A stretch of DNA of 64,000 nucleotides from assembly GCA_029245865.1 (NCBI GenBank), contig JAQWOM010000056.1, positions 62,001 through 126,000 on the forward strand, written 5' to 3'. Position numbers and translations under genes: made by a program. The number at the start of each line of letters is the position of its first letter. The first letter of the stretch is position 1. Positions 8,332 to 16,918 of the stretch are shown in pieces. Origin of the DNA: Planctomycetota bacterium (GTDB taxonomy: Bacteria; Planctomycetota; B15-G4). The notes below the pieces were generated by a model. That model was not told the DNA's origin and searched no databases. It saw only the letters and a list, made by a program, of their open reading frames with translations.

Positions 8332-9290
8332 TGAATATCCCCACACTCTTGCTCGCCGCGACGCTGGCGCTTGTCGGAAACGATGTCAGCGAAATCGCCT
8401 CGAGTTCACAACCTGGCGCACAGGTCCAGAAGGACACGGTGCCGATCAAGGTCATTGCGACTGTGCCCACTTATGCTCGACTCGCCGAAGTGATCGGTGG
8501 AGATCAGGTGGATGTGGTGCTTCTGACCCGCCCGACTCAGGATGTGCATTCGGTTCGCGCCACTCCGTCACTCATGGCACGCGTACGAAACTCAAACCTG
8601 TGCTTGCATACAGGTCTCGACGCCGAACTGTGGCTGGACGGCCTCTTGCGCGGATCGGCAAATCTGGACCTGCTGCCGGGGAACCCCAACTCCATTGCCA
8701 TGTCTGACGGCATCGCATTGAAAGAGGTCCCGGGCATCGTCGACCGCTCGCAGGGAGACCTGCACGCCTTCGGCAACATTCATATCTGGGCGGATCCGTA
8801 CAACGTTCGCATCATGGCCGGGCACGTGCGTGACGCGCTCATCAGGCAACGCCCCTCAGAAGCCGAGGCCATCACGGAGCGTCACGCGGCTTTCCACAAG
8901 CAACTAACCCAAGCTCTCATCAAATGGCTCACCGAGTACCAATCGCTCAAGAGCCAGCCTGTGGTGGTCTACCACCGCTCGTGGATTTACTTTCTCGATC
9001 GCTTTGGCTTGATACAGGACGGTACCCTGGAACCCAAACCACGAGTGGCACCGACGGCTTCACATCTCGCTAAACTTGAAAAGAAGATGAATGAGCAAGG
9101 CGTTCACGTGATTCTCCGCGAACCTTTTCAACATCCCGAAGCGGCCGATCACGTCGCGGATGCGACAGGTGCCAGCGTGCTCTTGCTCTCCACTCACCCG
9201 GGCTATCCCGAGGGCGTCAACGGCATCATCGAGCACTTCGACTACAACCTGCGCAAGATTGCCAACACCTTGACTGCGGACGATGGCTGA
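8331..9290 (+). CDS. metal ABC transporter substrate-binding protein (ZnuA/TroA-like)
   Basis: A 319-residue cluster A-I binding protein with an N-terminal signal peptide. Candidate metal ligands sit where the family has them: the His of T-Q-D-V-H-S, the His of F-G-N-I-H-I-W-A-D-P, and the acidic/His C-lobe (ILREPFQHPE). HTGLDAELWLDGLL is the usual segment before the linker helix. It would deliver Zn2+ or Mn2+ to the membrane complex; the ligand set leans to zinc but does not prove it. The acidic His-rich loop typical of ZnuA is absent. Its ATG overlaps the porin stop codon, and its end overlaps the ATPase gene by 8 bp, so translation is probably coupled. Confidence 0.9.
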   Translation: MNIPTLLLAATLALVGNDVSEIASSSQPGAQVQKDTVPIKVIATVPTYARLAEVIGGDQVDVVLLTRPTQDVHSVRATPSLMARVRNSNLCLHTGLDAELWLDGLLRGSANLDLLPGNPNSIAMSDGIALKEVPGIVDRSQGDLHAFGNIHIWADPYNVRIMAGHVRDALIRQRPSEAEAITERHAAFHKQLTQALIKWLTEYQSLKSQPVVVYHRSWIYFLDRFGLIQDGTLEPKPRVAPTASHLAKLEKKMNEQGVHVILREPFQHPEAADHVADATGASVLLLSTHPGYPEGVNGIIEHFDYNLRKIANTLTADDG

Positions 9291-10083
9291 CGGAGGCACA
9301 CGAGCCCCGACCTTGCTCCGGGTGATGGATGTCTCGGCGGGTTACGGAAAACTCCGTACGCTCTCGAACGTTTCCATCGATGTCCAACGCGGGAAGGTCA
9401 CGGCGCTCGTCGGCCCCAATGGCTGTGGGAAAACAACGTTACTGCGCGTCCTCCTGGGGCTGCTGAACCCGCAAGCGGGTTCCGTCGAATGGCCCCAGGG
9501 GCGCGTGCGCGTCGGTTACGTCCCGCAGGCCGACGCCTCCGAACAAATCTTTCCGGTGTCGGCCCTCGAAGTGGTGTGCATGGGTCTCACGCCCGGCATG
9601 GCTCTGCTGCGCTCTCCAGGAAGCAGGGAACGGGCAGACTGTCAGGAGGCCATGGAACGCTTCGATGTGGCACGCCTCGCGGGCCATCCGTTTCGCGAGT
9701 TGTCCGGAGGTCAACGCCAGCGCGTCATGCTTGCCCGGGCCACCGTGGCCAACCCCGAACTCCTGGTCCTGGACGAACCGGTGCGCGGTCTCGATTTCGC
9801 CAGTTCAGCCAAGCTGGTGTCGTCGATGCGGGACCTCGCTCTGAACGGCGGAATGGCCGTCGTCGTGGCAACGCACAGTCTCGACCTGGTGGCCAACTAC
9901 GCCGACACCGTCGCTCTGTTCAAGGAAGGACGCGTGCTAGCGGGGCCTGTCGCCGAAATACTGGATGACGCCCATCTCACCGACTACCTGGGAACGCCCA
10001 TCCACGTCGCCGAGGTCGACGGAATACGCATGGTCGTCCCGGGAGAGATGGTGACACGATCCGTCGATGAGCAGCGGCCATGA
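9283..10083 (+). CDS. metal ABC transporter ATP-binding protein
   Basis: A 266-residue ABC ATPase. Walker A is GPNGCGKTT, the signature is LSGGQRQRVMLARA, Walker B is LLVLDEP, and the H-loop is ATHSLD. It is the ZnuC/MntB-type partner of the adjacent permease. It overlaps the upstream binding-protein gene by 8 bp and the downstream permease gene by 4 bp (ATGA). About 30 residues after the H-loop region form a short C-terminal tail. Confidence 0.94.
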   Translation: MADGGTRAPTLLRVMDVSAGYGKLRTLSNVSIDVQRGKVTALVGPNGCGKTTLLRVLLGLLNPQAGSVEWPQGRVRVGYVPQADASEQIFPVSALEVVCMGLTPGMALLRSPGSRERADCQEAMERFDVARLAGHPFRELSGGQRQRVMLARATVANPELLVLDEPVRGLDFASSAKLVSSMRDLALNGGMAVVVATHSLDLVANYADTVALFKEGRVLAGPVAEILDDAHLTDYLGTPIHVAEVDGIRMVVPGEMVTRSVDEQRP

Positions 10084-11354
10084 CTGGGTGGCTGGATGGG
10101 ACTGCTTTCGCAGCGATTCCCGGAGCGGTGGCAGGCGGACTGATCGCCGGAACCTTGCTCCCGCTTCTGGGCATGTGGGTGGTCTTGCAGCGCGTGGTGT
10201 TCCTGGGTGTCACGCTCGCTCAGGTGGCCGCTGCCGGCGTAGCGCTCGGCCTGATACTGAACCTGCCCTCGCTGCCATTTGGCATGGCGGTCACACTGGG
10301 CCTTGTCACGCTGGTCGGGTCACGTCAGCGCCTCACCCGACTGGGCGACGCAGCATTGGGCGCGGGTTTCTGCGTGGCCTCTGCACTCTCGCTGCTGTTC
10401 ATCTCACGGTCCGCCTCGGATCTAGATGAAGTCAACCACGTCCTCTACGGCAATCTGATCTACGCTGCACCTGAGGCCGTGTGGACGGTTGGTATCACGC
10501 TGGCAGCGTGCGCCACAATCATTGTGATTTTTTTCAAAGAGCTTCTTTTCACGTCCTTTGATGCGGAATCTGCAGCGGCTCTTGGCATGCGTGCACGCGG
10601 CTGGCAACTGCTGCTCTTTCTTGTGCTTGCACTCGCGCTCTCGGTGTCCATGCGCACCACGGGATCGCTGCTCTCCTTTGCCATGTTGGTGCTCCCTCCG
10701 CTCGCAGCACTCCGACTGCGCGTCGGGCTACGCACCACTTTCACTCTCTCTGCCGTGCTCGGCTTCCTGGGCACACTGGCGGGCCTTGCGCTGGCCGTGT
10801 CTGCAGATCTGCACGTTGAATCGTCCATCACCATCGCACTCTTCATGATGATTCCAATCTGCGCGGCGTGGAGGCGACACCCGGCATGGGGCCTTGCCCT
10901 CGCAGGTGCGCTCTTTGCCGCAGGCGCCTCGATCACTCCGACCGACTCCGGAGATGCACACCGACACCATCACGATGCCGCCATCGTTGCAGCTGCAGGC
11001 GATCCTTTTCATGCGGACGTGGCTCTCCTGGCCACCCAACCCCTGGCCGGAGGCCCTCTGCGCATCGAATGGAGCATTGACATCCATCGAGACCCCGAAG
11101 AGACACAGGTTCCACCCGCTGTCTGGTTGCTTCTGTCCAGCGAGGGCCTTTTTGACGAACACCTGCTCGTGCCGGATCTCTACGCACTTCCCGCGGGCGA
11201 CTCTCTTCACACCGGCACCTACTTGGTGGACGTGGACAGACCGATTCACCACATCGACGGCCAATTGTGGAGCGGGCCCTCGGACAGCATGGACTCCGAA
11301 CCGCTCGACCCCGCACATACCTCTGTGGAAAGCTGCGACGTCACCCGGCGTTAG
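10080..11354 (+). CDS. metal ABC transporter permease (ABC-3 family) with a His-rich C-terminal extension
   Basis: A 424-residue protein. Residues 1-282 form the usual ABC-3 permease with about eight helices and the conserved MRTTGSLLSFAMLVLPPLAA segment. Family members normally end here, near 270-290 residues. This one continues with D-A-H-R-H-H-H-D-A (residues 292-300), a hydrophilic domain of about 125 residues with further paired His (FHADVALLATQ, IDIHRDPEETQ, PIHHIDG), and a C-terminal Cys. The tail has no recognised family. It could bind metal at the membrane, on either side depending on topology. It is the last gene of the operon. Confidence 0.88.
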   Translation: MTGWLDGTAFAAIPGAVAGGLIAGTLLPLLGMWVVLQRVVFLGVTLAQVAAAGVALGLILNLPSLPFGMAVTLGLVTLVGSRQRLTRLGDAALGAGFCVASALSLLFISRSASDLDEVNHVLYGNLIYAAPEAVWTVGITLAACATIIVIFFKELLFTSFDAESAAALGMRARGWQLLLFLVLALALSVSMRTTGSLLSFAMLVLPPLAALRLRVGLRTTFTLSAVLGFLGTLAGLALAVSADLHVESSITIALFMMIPICAAWRRHPAWGLALAGALFAAGASITPTDSGDAHRHHHDAAIVAAAGDPFHADVALLATQPLAGGPLRIEWSIDIHRDPEETQVPPAVWLLLSSEGLFDEHLLVPDLYALPAGDSLHTGTYLVDVDRPIHHIDGQLWSGPSDSMDSEPLDPAHTSVESCDVTRR

Positions 11355-11409
11355 CAGAGCGGCATCGACTCCATCACTGGATGGGTCTCTGATGAGCCAA
11401 GTTCGTAGC

Positions 11410-14382
11410 TCATAAGTCTCCAAATTCTCCAGAGGCCTTTTGGAGCTCGGCTGCCAGGGACTGACCTTCTTCCGATAGATCCTGCTTTCCCAGGAATGCG
11501 CCCACTTGCTCTTTGCTCTTGGAGAGCACCTCGTCATGCTGCCACCTGACATTCCCCTGCTCCATCAACATTTCGCCAGCTAGGTTTCTGAGCCTGGCGA
11601 GCTCCGGTGCAGACAACTGGATTTCTGAGTTCACCGACAAGAAGATTCCAAGGTTGTAAAAATCAGTGGCCAACTCGAAATCACAATAACCAGCCTCTAC
11701 ATCTTGCAGATCCTGAAACGCCGCGCCCTCCCTTTGATCTTGAGCATGTTGGTTCTTCACTCGAATCAGTTGCAGCTCAACCCCACTCAAGTAAAGCTCG
11801 ACCAGCTCATCAAAAATCGCTGCGGCTCCCTCCGTATCCCCACGCTCTTTATGTGCCAACCACTCAAAATTCATCGCCTGGTAAAGCGCCCTGAGGCTGA
11901 TCAAGGTGGAGATATTGTATTTCCCGGAAGTCTTCCGCTTCTGTGCGAGCGTCTCCTTGGCAACGTCGAGAGCGCCCTGATGGTCACCCAGGCCATCGAG
12001 TAAGAGTCCATAGCCAGTCTTCGCCTGAAGTGTATTCAGGTTCTCAGGACCGAACGTGCTCTCCATCTGCGCAACGACTTCCGAGTAGAGCTTCAGAGAT
12101 CGCTGCCCGCTGGCTGCTTTTTCCTCGGACCGAGAGACAACGTCCATTCTGTAGAACTGCTCCAAGAGCGCCCAACCGAGACGCCACTTGGGGATCAGGA
12201 CGTTGAGCGGGGTTGTTCCCGGTTCGCCATGAGAAATCTCGCTCCACCAGGCCAGGACATCCTCGACTTGAAGCACGGCCGCCTCGTAATAAGCCATCCT
12301 GCTCAGTGACATGGCCCACTCAAGCTGAAGATCCCGCGTCAGCGGGTGATTGGCCCCCATCAAGCGTTCGTTTCCCAACGCCTGCTTGTAGAAATCACCG
12401 AAGAGCCTTTCCGCCTCTTCGTACTCCTTGAGATGAGAGTGCAAAAGGCCCTTTGCAAGGCCAAGCTTCATGACGCGAGGGTGTGACGGAGGCAAGTAGT
12501 TGCCCAGCGTCTCCATGCGTCTGTTCAAGTACTTCTCTGGGTCCTCAATTTCCCTTCTAAAGCGCAAGAGGTCTTGCTCAAGGTCACCGCGCAAAGCTGC
12601 AATAAGCAGGTTGGTCCGCACGGGAGCGAGACGCTTCTCAAGATCTTCAAGCTCGGCTTGAATCTGAAGTGACTCCACAGATGAAATGGACACATCCTCA
12701 TACTTACCTCGAAGCTTGTTGGCTCTCTGTCTGTAGGTCTCCTGCCACTCCCACAGCCCCTCGACCGCCCTGTGGTACTCACCTTGCTCGAGCTCGATAA
12801 GCGCCTTGTACTTCACGGGGAACTCACCGAGTGCTGCTCCTGCTATCCCAGCGACTTCCGCTTCATCCAGAATCCTCTTTGCCTCCTCATGAAGGCAGTA
12901 CTCAAGATGTGCATCGATGAGCCTGCGGTAAGCACGCGCTCGCATCGCGAGTGACGCATTCGAGCCCTGGCCACACAGCTCATAAAGCGCTTTGCCCTCA
13001 GCATTAAGCTGAAACAACGGAACGCCCTGCGGGACGCTTCGGTCGAGATCAAAGAACACAGGCTCCCGCTCAAACTTCGTAAGCAGCTCCTGAATCGCAA
13101 AATTCGCGAACTCTTCCGTGTTCTGTGAGAGCTCTTCGTCAAGCAGTCGGTTCTCTTCCTTGAGTTGCACCGACATGATGAACACCACACCGACGGTCGC
13201 CATAGCGAGGAAGATTCCGAGGGCCACTCCGACCAAAAGCTGCGGCCTTCGGCGGAGCCAGCGCCACCCCACTTTGAGACGTCCAGGGCGTACTGCGCTG
13301 ATAGGTTCACCGGCCAAGAAGGCGTTCAAATCGCTGGAAACGGCAACCATATCGTCATATCGATGGGCCGGATTCTTCTCCATCATCTTCATCACGATGG
13401 TTGCGAGGTCTTCTGGAATACGAGCCCGAACCGACCGCGGATCTGGCACATCATAGGCCTGGACCTTCTGGCGAACGAGTTCCACAGAGTCGCCAAAAAA
13501 TGGCTTCTGAAAAGTCAGCGCTTCGTAGAGGGTTGTTCCGAGAGCAAACATCTCAGTGCGTGCGTTTGAGATTCCGTCGAACTGCTCTGGAGACATATAC
13601 ATTGGAGTCCCGATGAGCTCCCCTAGCAGAGAGATCTCCACCTGGTCATCCATCTGACCCAACCCAAAGTCGATGAGCCGCGCCCGGCCGTCATCTCCGA
13701 TCAAGATGTTGGCGGGCTTCACATCCCGGTGAAAGATCTCTAAATCGTGCACCGTCTCCATCGCAAGAGAGACATCCAGGAACCAGGCGGCCACCTTCCG
13801 ATCGTATTGCTCCCCGAACGCCTGGTTCGCCGAAAGTTCTTCAGCATGAAGCTTGAGCAGTTCACTGAGTGTTTGCGAACCCTCGACAAGTTCCTGGACG
13901 AGATATGGAATGCTTCCATAGAGGCCGCTCGCGTAGACAGACACAAGTCCTGGATGCCGGACTCCAGCGAGGATGCGCCCCTCTCGATCGAATCGATCAC
14001 GCGCCCGATCAGAAAGCAGCGCCAAACTGAGTTGCAAAAACTTGATCGCGACAAGTCGATTGAGAGAGAGCTGGCGTGCCTCCCACACGACGGCGGAGCT
14101 TCCCGCCCCGAGCTCTCGAATCAGTTCATAGTCCCCATCAACAAGAACGCCGGCCGCAAACACCTGGTCCTTGTCGTGGACGATCCCGGCCAGCCTCAGG
14201 TGTTCTCGAATGCGTTCCTTGAGGAGAGGTCGCACATCCTCGGATTGTGCCGCGAGGAAGCCGTCGACCTGGTCCATCTCGCCGGCGCGGTAGAGTTCAA
14301 ACCACTCTCCATAGGCCGCATCAACCCTGAAACTCAGGGGAACGGTTCCCGCTCCTTGAGTGCTGCTCGTGGGGTCATCCAT
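11410..14382 (-). CDS. membrane-anchored Ser/Thr protein kinase with C-terminal TPR-like region
   Basis: A 990-residue Hanks-type kinase. The catalytic domain spans about residues 86-355: Gly-loop LGAGSSAVVWEA, ATP-binding Lys in VAIKFL, catalytic loop HRDVKPANIL (218-227), DFG at 238-240, and GTPMYMSPEQFDG. A single transmembrane segment (about 382-404, LLVGVALGIFLAMATVGVVF) is followed by a long helical region with TPR-like repeats, probably outside the cytoplasmic membrane. All catalytic residues are present. The gene lies 44 bp downstream of a sigma factor on the same strand, an arrangement common in planctomycetes, so kinase and sigma factor probably belong to one signalling unit. AGGGGG lies 5 nt before the ATG. 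Confidence 0.95.
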   Translation of the reverse strand: MDDPTSSTQGAGTVPLSFRVDAAYGEWFELYRAGEMDQVDGFLAAQSEDVRPLLKERIREHLRLAGIVHDKDQVFAAGVLVDGDYELIRELGAGSSAVVWEARQLSLNRLVAIKFLQLSLALLSDRARDRFDREGRILAGVRHPGLVSVYASGLYGSIPYLVQELVEGSQTLSELLKLHAEELSANQAFGEQYDRKVAAWFLDVSLAMETVHDLEIFHRDVKPANILIGDDGRARLIDFGLGQMDDQVEISLLGELIGTPMYMSPEQFDGISNARTEMFALGTTLYEALTFQKPFFGDSVELVRQKVQAYDVPDPRSVRARIPEDLATIVMKMMEKNPAHRYDDMVAVSSDLNAFLAGEPISAVRPGRLKVGWRWLRRRPQLLVGVALGIFLAMATVGVVFIMSVQLKEENRLLDEELSQNTEEFANFAIQELLTKFEREPVFFDLDRSVPQGVPLFQLNAEGKALYELCGQGSNASLAMRARAYRRLIDAHLEYCLHEEAKRILDEAEVAGIAGAALGEFPVKYKALIELEQGEYHRAVEGLWEWQETYRQRANKLRGKYEDVSISSVESLQIQAELEDLEKRLAPVRTNLLIAALRGDLEQDLLRFRREIEDPEKYLNRRMETLGNYLPPSHPRVMKLGLAKGLLHSHLKEYEEAERLFGDFYKQALGNERLMGANHPLTRDLQLEWAMSLSRMAYYEAAVLQVEDVLAWWSEISHGEPGTTPLNVLIPKWRLGWALLEQFYRMDVVSRSEEKAASGQRSLKLYSEVVAQMESTFGPENLNTLQAKTGYGLLLDGLGDHQGALDVAKETLAQKRKTSGKYNISTLISLRALYQAMNFEWLAHKERGDTEGAAAIFDELVELYLSGVELQLIRVKNQHAQDQREGAAFQDLQDVEAGYCDFELATDFYNLGIFLSVNSEIQLSAPELARLRNLAGEMLMEQGNVRWQHDEVLSKSKEQVGAFLGKQDLSEEGQSLAAELQKASGEFGDL

Positions 14383-14426
14383 TCGACCCCCTCATTGTAG
14401 CAGCCCTCCTCCGAGAGCCAGCCGGA

Positions 14427-15170
14427 TCAGGAGCGCGCCTTTCCGCTTTCTTCATCACGCGCTCTCTTCGCGAAGTCCAGAAGTGATCGTGCGTGGTTCA
14501 GCGCGCGCCTCAGCGCCTTTCGAGCACTCCCGATCTCAAGGCCGTAGGCCTCGGCCAGTTCAGCGACGCTCCGGCCCTCCAGGTGATCCATGATCAGCTT
14601 TCGCTCCCGCTCTATAGGCAAAGCCATGATCGTCTTGATGAAGAGTTCATTGTCTTCGGCACGAACAAGCTCCGTGATCGGGCTGCCTTCGCTGGAAGAG
14701 CCCTCCATTTCATTCACGTCGAGATCGACCCTCGCATCGTCCGAGCGCTTGTACCGTCGCAGGTCACGGCCCCGATTGGAGGCTTTCCAACTGAGGCGCT
14801 GAACCAGCATGGCTAAAAACTGCGGAAAGGTCGTGAACTCGAGCTTGTCGACATCACTCCAGATGTTTCCCAGTACTGAATTTGCAAGGTCCTGAGACTC
14901 GAGGTGGCGCTTGAGATCGGGTGCAACGCGACCATGCGACCGAGCCTCTGCATGAGGAATGAGAAACATGAAGAATTCTTCGCTGAGCTCTTTCTCTCCG
15001 TCTCCGCGCTTGAGCGCGTCAAAAACAGCCCCCAAGACGATGTCGAGGACTTCGCCCCCCATCTCTTGTCGCCGCCGCAAACCCTCTTTGCCCAGTTCGG
15101 TCTGAACCAAGCGATAGGAGGCAGGCCCCAACTCACGTGCCGCGAAAGCCTGATATTCATCCTGGCTCAC
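14427..15170 (-). CDS. ECF-type RNA polymerase sigma factor
   Basis: A sigma-70 family protein with region 2 (NSVLGNIWSDVDKLEFTTFPQFLAML) and a region 4 helix-turn-helix (RSVAELAEAYGLEIGSARKALRRALNHAR). I chose the GTG at 15170 (about 247 residues) because GGAGG lies 10 nt upstream. The reading frame is open to another GTG at 15281, but those codons are AT-rich in third position, unlike the rest of the gene. It precedes the kinase gene by 44 bp. Planctomycete ECF factors of this kind are often controlled by the neighbouring Ser/Thr kinase; that link is inferred here. Confidence 0.88.
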   Translation of the reverse strand: MSQDEYQAFAARELGPASYRLVQTELGKEGLRRRQEMGGEVLDIVLGAVFDALKRGDGEKELSEEFFMFLIPHAEARSHGRVAPDLKRHLESQDLANSVLGNIWSDVDKLEFTTFPQFLAMLVQRLSWKASNRGRDLRRYKRSDDARVDLDVNEMEGSSSEGSPITELVRAEDNELFIKTIMALPIERERKLIMDHLEGRSVAELAEAYGLEIGSARKALRRALNHARSLLDFAKRARDEESGKARS

Positions 15171-15461
15171 GGTGTGTACACCTCCATCTCTTTGTCCGAA
15201 CGTTGTCTTCAAGGCCTTCAAGCTAAGAGATCCTTCCGGTGGCATTCCGGGACATCTGATTAAAGAAATTTCTCGCGGCACGAAACCACCGGATCATACC
15301 CACGAGGGATTCCCTCTTGTGAAAGACGAGATCTCCTCGCCCGCTCGCCAACTTTCTCGGACCTAAGGGGATCCCGCAGTTCCAACTGCCAATCCGACCA
15401 GCCCCCTGATCAGGTGAAATCCTCCGTACGACTTCTTGGGTTTTCCGGCTAGCCTGTGAGC
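15171..15461. other. divergent intergenic region between sigma factor and decarboxylase
   Basis: This AT-richer stretch separates the divergent sigma-kinase unit and decarboxylase. It holds the probable leader of the sigma gene and a perfect 10-bp palindrome, CCTGATCAGG (15405-15414), 48 bp before the decarboxylase start, which could be an operator. No small gene was seen. Confidence 0.4.
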
Positions 15462-16895
15462 ATGCCGACCGGTGACCACATGACGCCCGAAGAGTTTCGT
15501 GAAGCGGGCCACGCCATGATCGACTGGATCGCTGAATACATGCAGCAGGTCGAAGAGTTTCCGGTGGCGTCGCGCGTCGAGCCAGGTGAAGTACGTGCCA
15601 TGCTCCCGGCGCACCCTCCCGAACAAGGCGAGCCATGGTCCGAGATCGCGGCGGACATTGACCGTGTCGTGATGCCAGGCATCACGCATTGGCAATCGCC
15701 CAATTTCTTCGGGTACTTCTCTTCCAATTCGTCCGGGCCCAGCATTCTCGGCGACCTGCTCTCCACGGGTCTCGGAGTGCAAGGCATGCTGTGGGCAACA
15801 AGCCCGGCGTGCACGGAACTCGAAACCCACGTCCTGGACTGGCTGGTGGACATACTTGGCTTGCCCGCCGCGTTCGCGAGCGATAGCAAAGGTGGCGGAG
15901 TCATCCAGGACACGGCCTCCTCGGCAACTCTCGCTGCAATCTTGACGGCACGCGAACGTGCGACCGATTGGCTCAGCAATGCCGAAGGAGCCAAAGGTCC
16001 TCTTGTGGCCTACACCTCAAGCCAGGCTCACTCGTCCATCGAGAAGTCTGCGATGGTGGCGGGCATTGGCAAGAACAACGTCCGGATGATCGACGTTGAC
16101 TCGGCATTCGCGATGCGGCCCCAAGCACTCGCGGAAGCGATCACCGCCGACCGCGCGGCGGGTCGCACACCGTTCTTCGTCTGCGCTTCTCTGGGAACGA
16201 CATCTTCTCACGCGTTCGACCCGCTGGCATCCATCGCGGAGATCACGCAACGCGAAGGCCTGTGGCTGCATACCGACGCTGCGGAGGCCGGGGCGATGCT
16301 GGCCTGCCCCGAGTTCCGTCACCTCGCCGAAGGAATGGAAGCAGCCGACTCGTTCTGCTTCAACCCGCACAAGCACCTCCTGACCAACTTCGATTGCGAT
16401 GCCTACTTCGTGCGCGATCGGGAAGCCTTGATTCGCACGATGAGCGTGCTGCCCGAGTACCTGAAGAACGAGCAGACCATGGCGGGCAAGGTGATCGATT
16501 ACCGTGACTGGCACGTGCCGCTCGGACGACGATTCCGTGCGCTAAAGCTCTGGTTTGTGATCCGCCATTACGGCGTCGAGGGTTTGCGAAGCTACCTACG
16601 CGAGCACGTTCGCATGGCCCAACTGTTCGCAAGCTGGGTCGATCAAGATCCCGACTTCGAGATCTTTGCGCCGCACCCTCTGACGCTGATCTGCTTTCGA
16701 CACCGCAGCGACGACGCCACCAACCGCGAGCTGATGCAACGCCTGAACGACTCTGGCGAGCTCTTTTTGACCCACACGGTGCTCAACGATCAGTTCATCC
16801 TGCGCATGGCAATCGGCGGTGCGAAGACAACCGAGAGTCACGTGCAGCGCGCCTGGGAAAAAATCCGCGCGATGGCAACCGAGCTCAGTACCTGA
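15462..16895 (+). CDS. pyridoxal-5'-phosphate group II amino-acid decarboxylase
   Basis: A 477-residue enzyme of the aromatic-L-amino-acid/glutamate decarboxylase group. The PLP-binding Lys is in FNPHKHLLTNFDC. The N-terminus (MTPEEFREAGHAMIDWIAEY) and THWQSPNFFGYFSSNSSGPS match aromatic amino-acid decarboxylases. WLHTDAAEAGAM contains the Asp that contacts the PLP pyridine nitrogen. It should decarboxylate an aromatic amino acid; the exact substrate is not readable. Starts at 15456 (GTG), 15462 or 15480 are all possible. It is convergent with the FG-GAP gene, 23 bp away. Confidence 0.92.
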   Translation: MPTGDHMTPEEFREAGHAMIDWIAEYMQQVEEFPVASRVEPGEVRAMLPAHPPEQGEPWSEIAADIDRVVMPGITHWQSPNFFGYFSSNSSGPSILGDLLSTGLGVQGMLWATSPACTELETHVLDWLVDILGLPAAFASDSKGGGVIQDTASSATLAAILTARERATDWLSNAEGAKGPLVAYTSSQAHSSIEKSAMVAGIGKNNVRMIDVDSAFAMRPQALAEAITADRAAGRTPFFVCASLGTTSSHAFDPLASIAEITQREGLWLHTDAAEAGAMLACPEFRHLAEGMEAADSFCFNPHKHLLTNFDCDAYFVRDREALIRTMSVLPEYLKNEQTMAGKVIDYRDWHVPLGRRFRALKLWFVIRHYGVEGLRSYLREHVRMAQLFASWVDQDPDFEIFAPHPLTLICFRHRSDDATNRELMQRLNDSGELFLTHTVLNDQFILRMAIGGAKTTESHVQRAWEKIRAMATELST

Positions 16896-16918
16896 CGCGT
16901 CAACGCCAGCGCTTGCCG

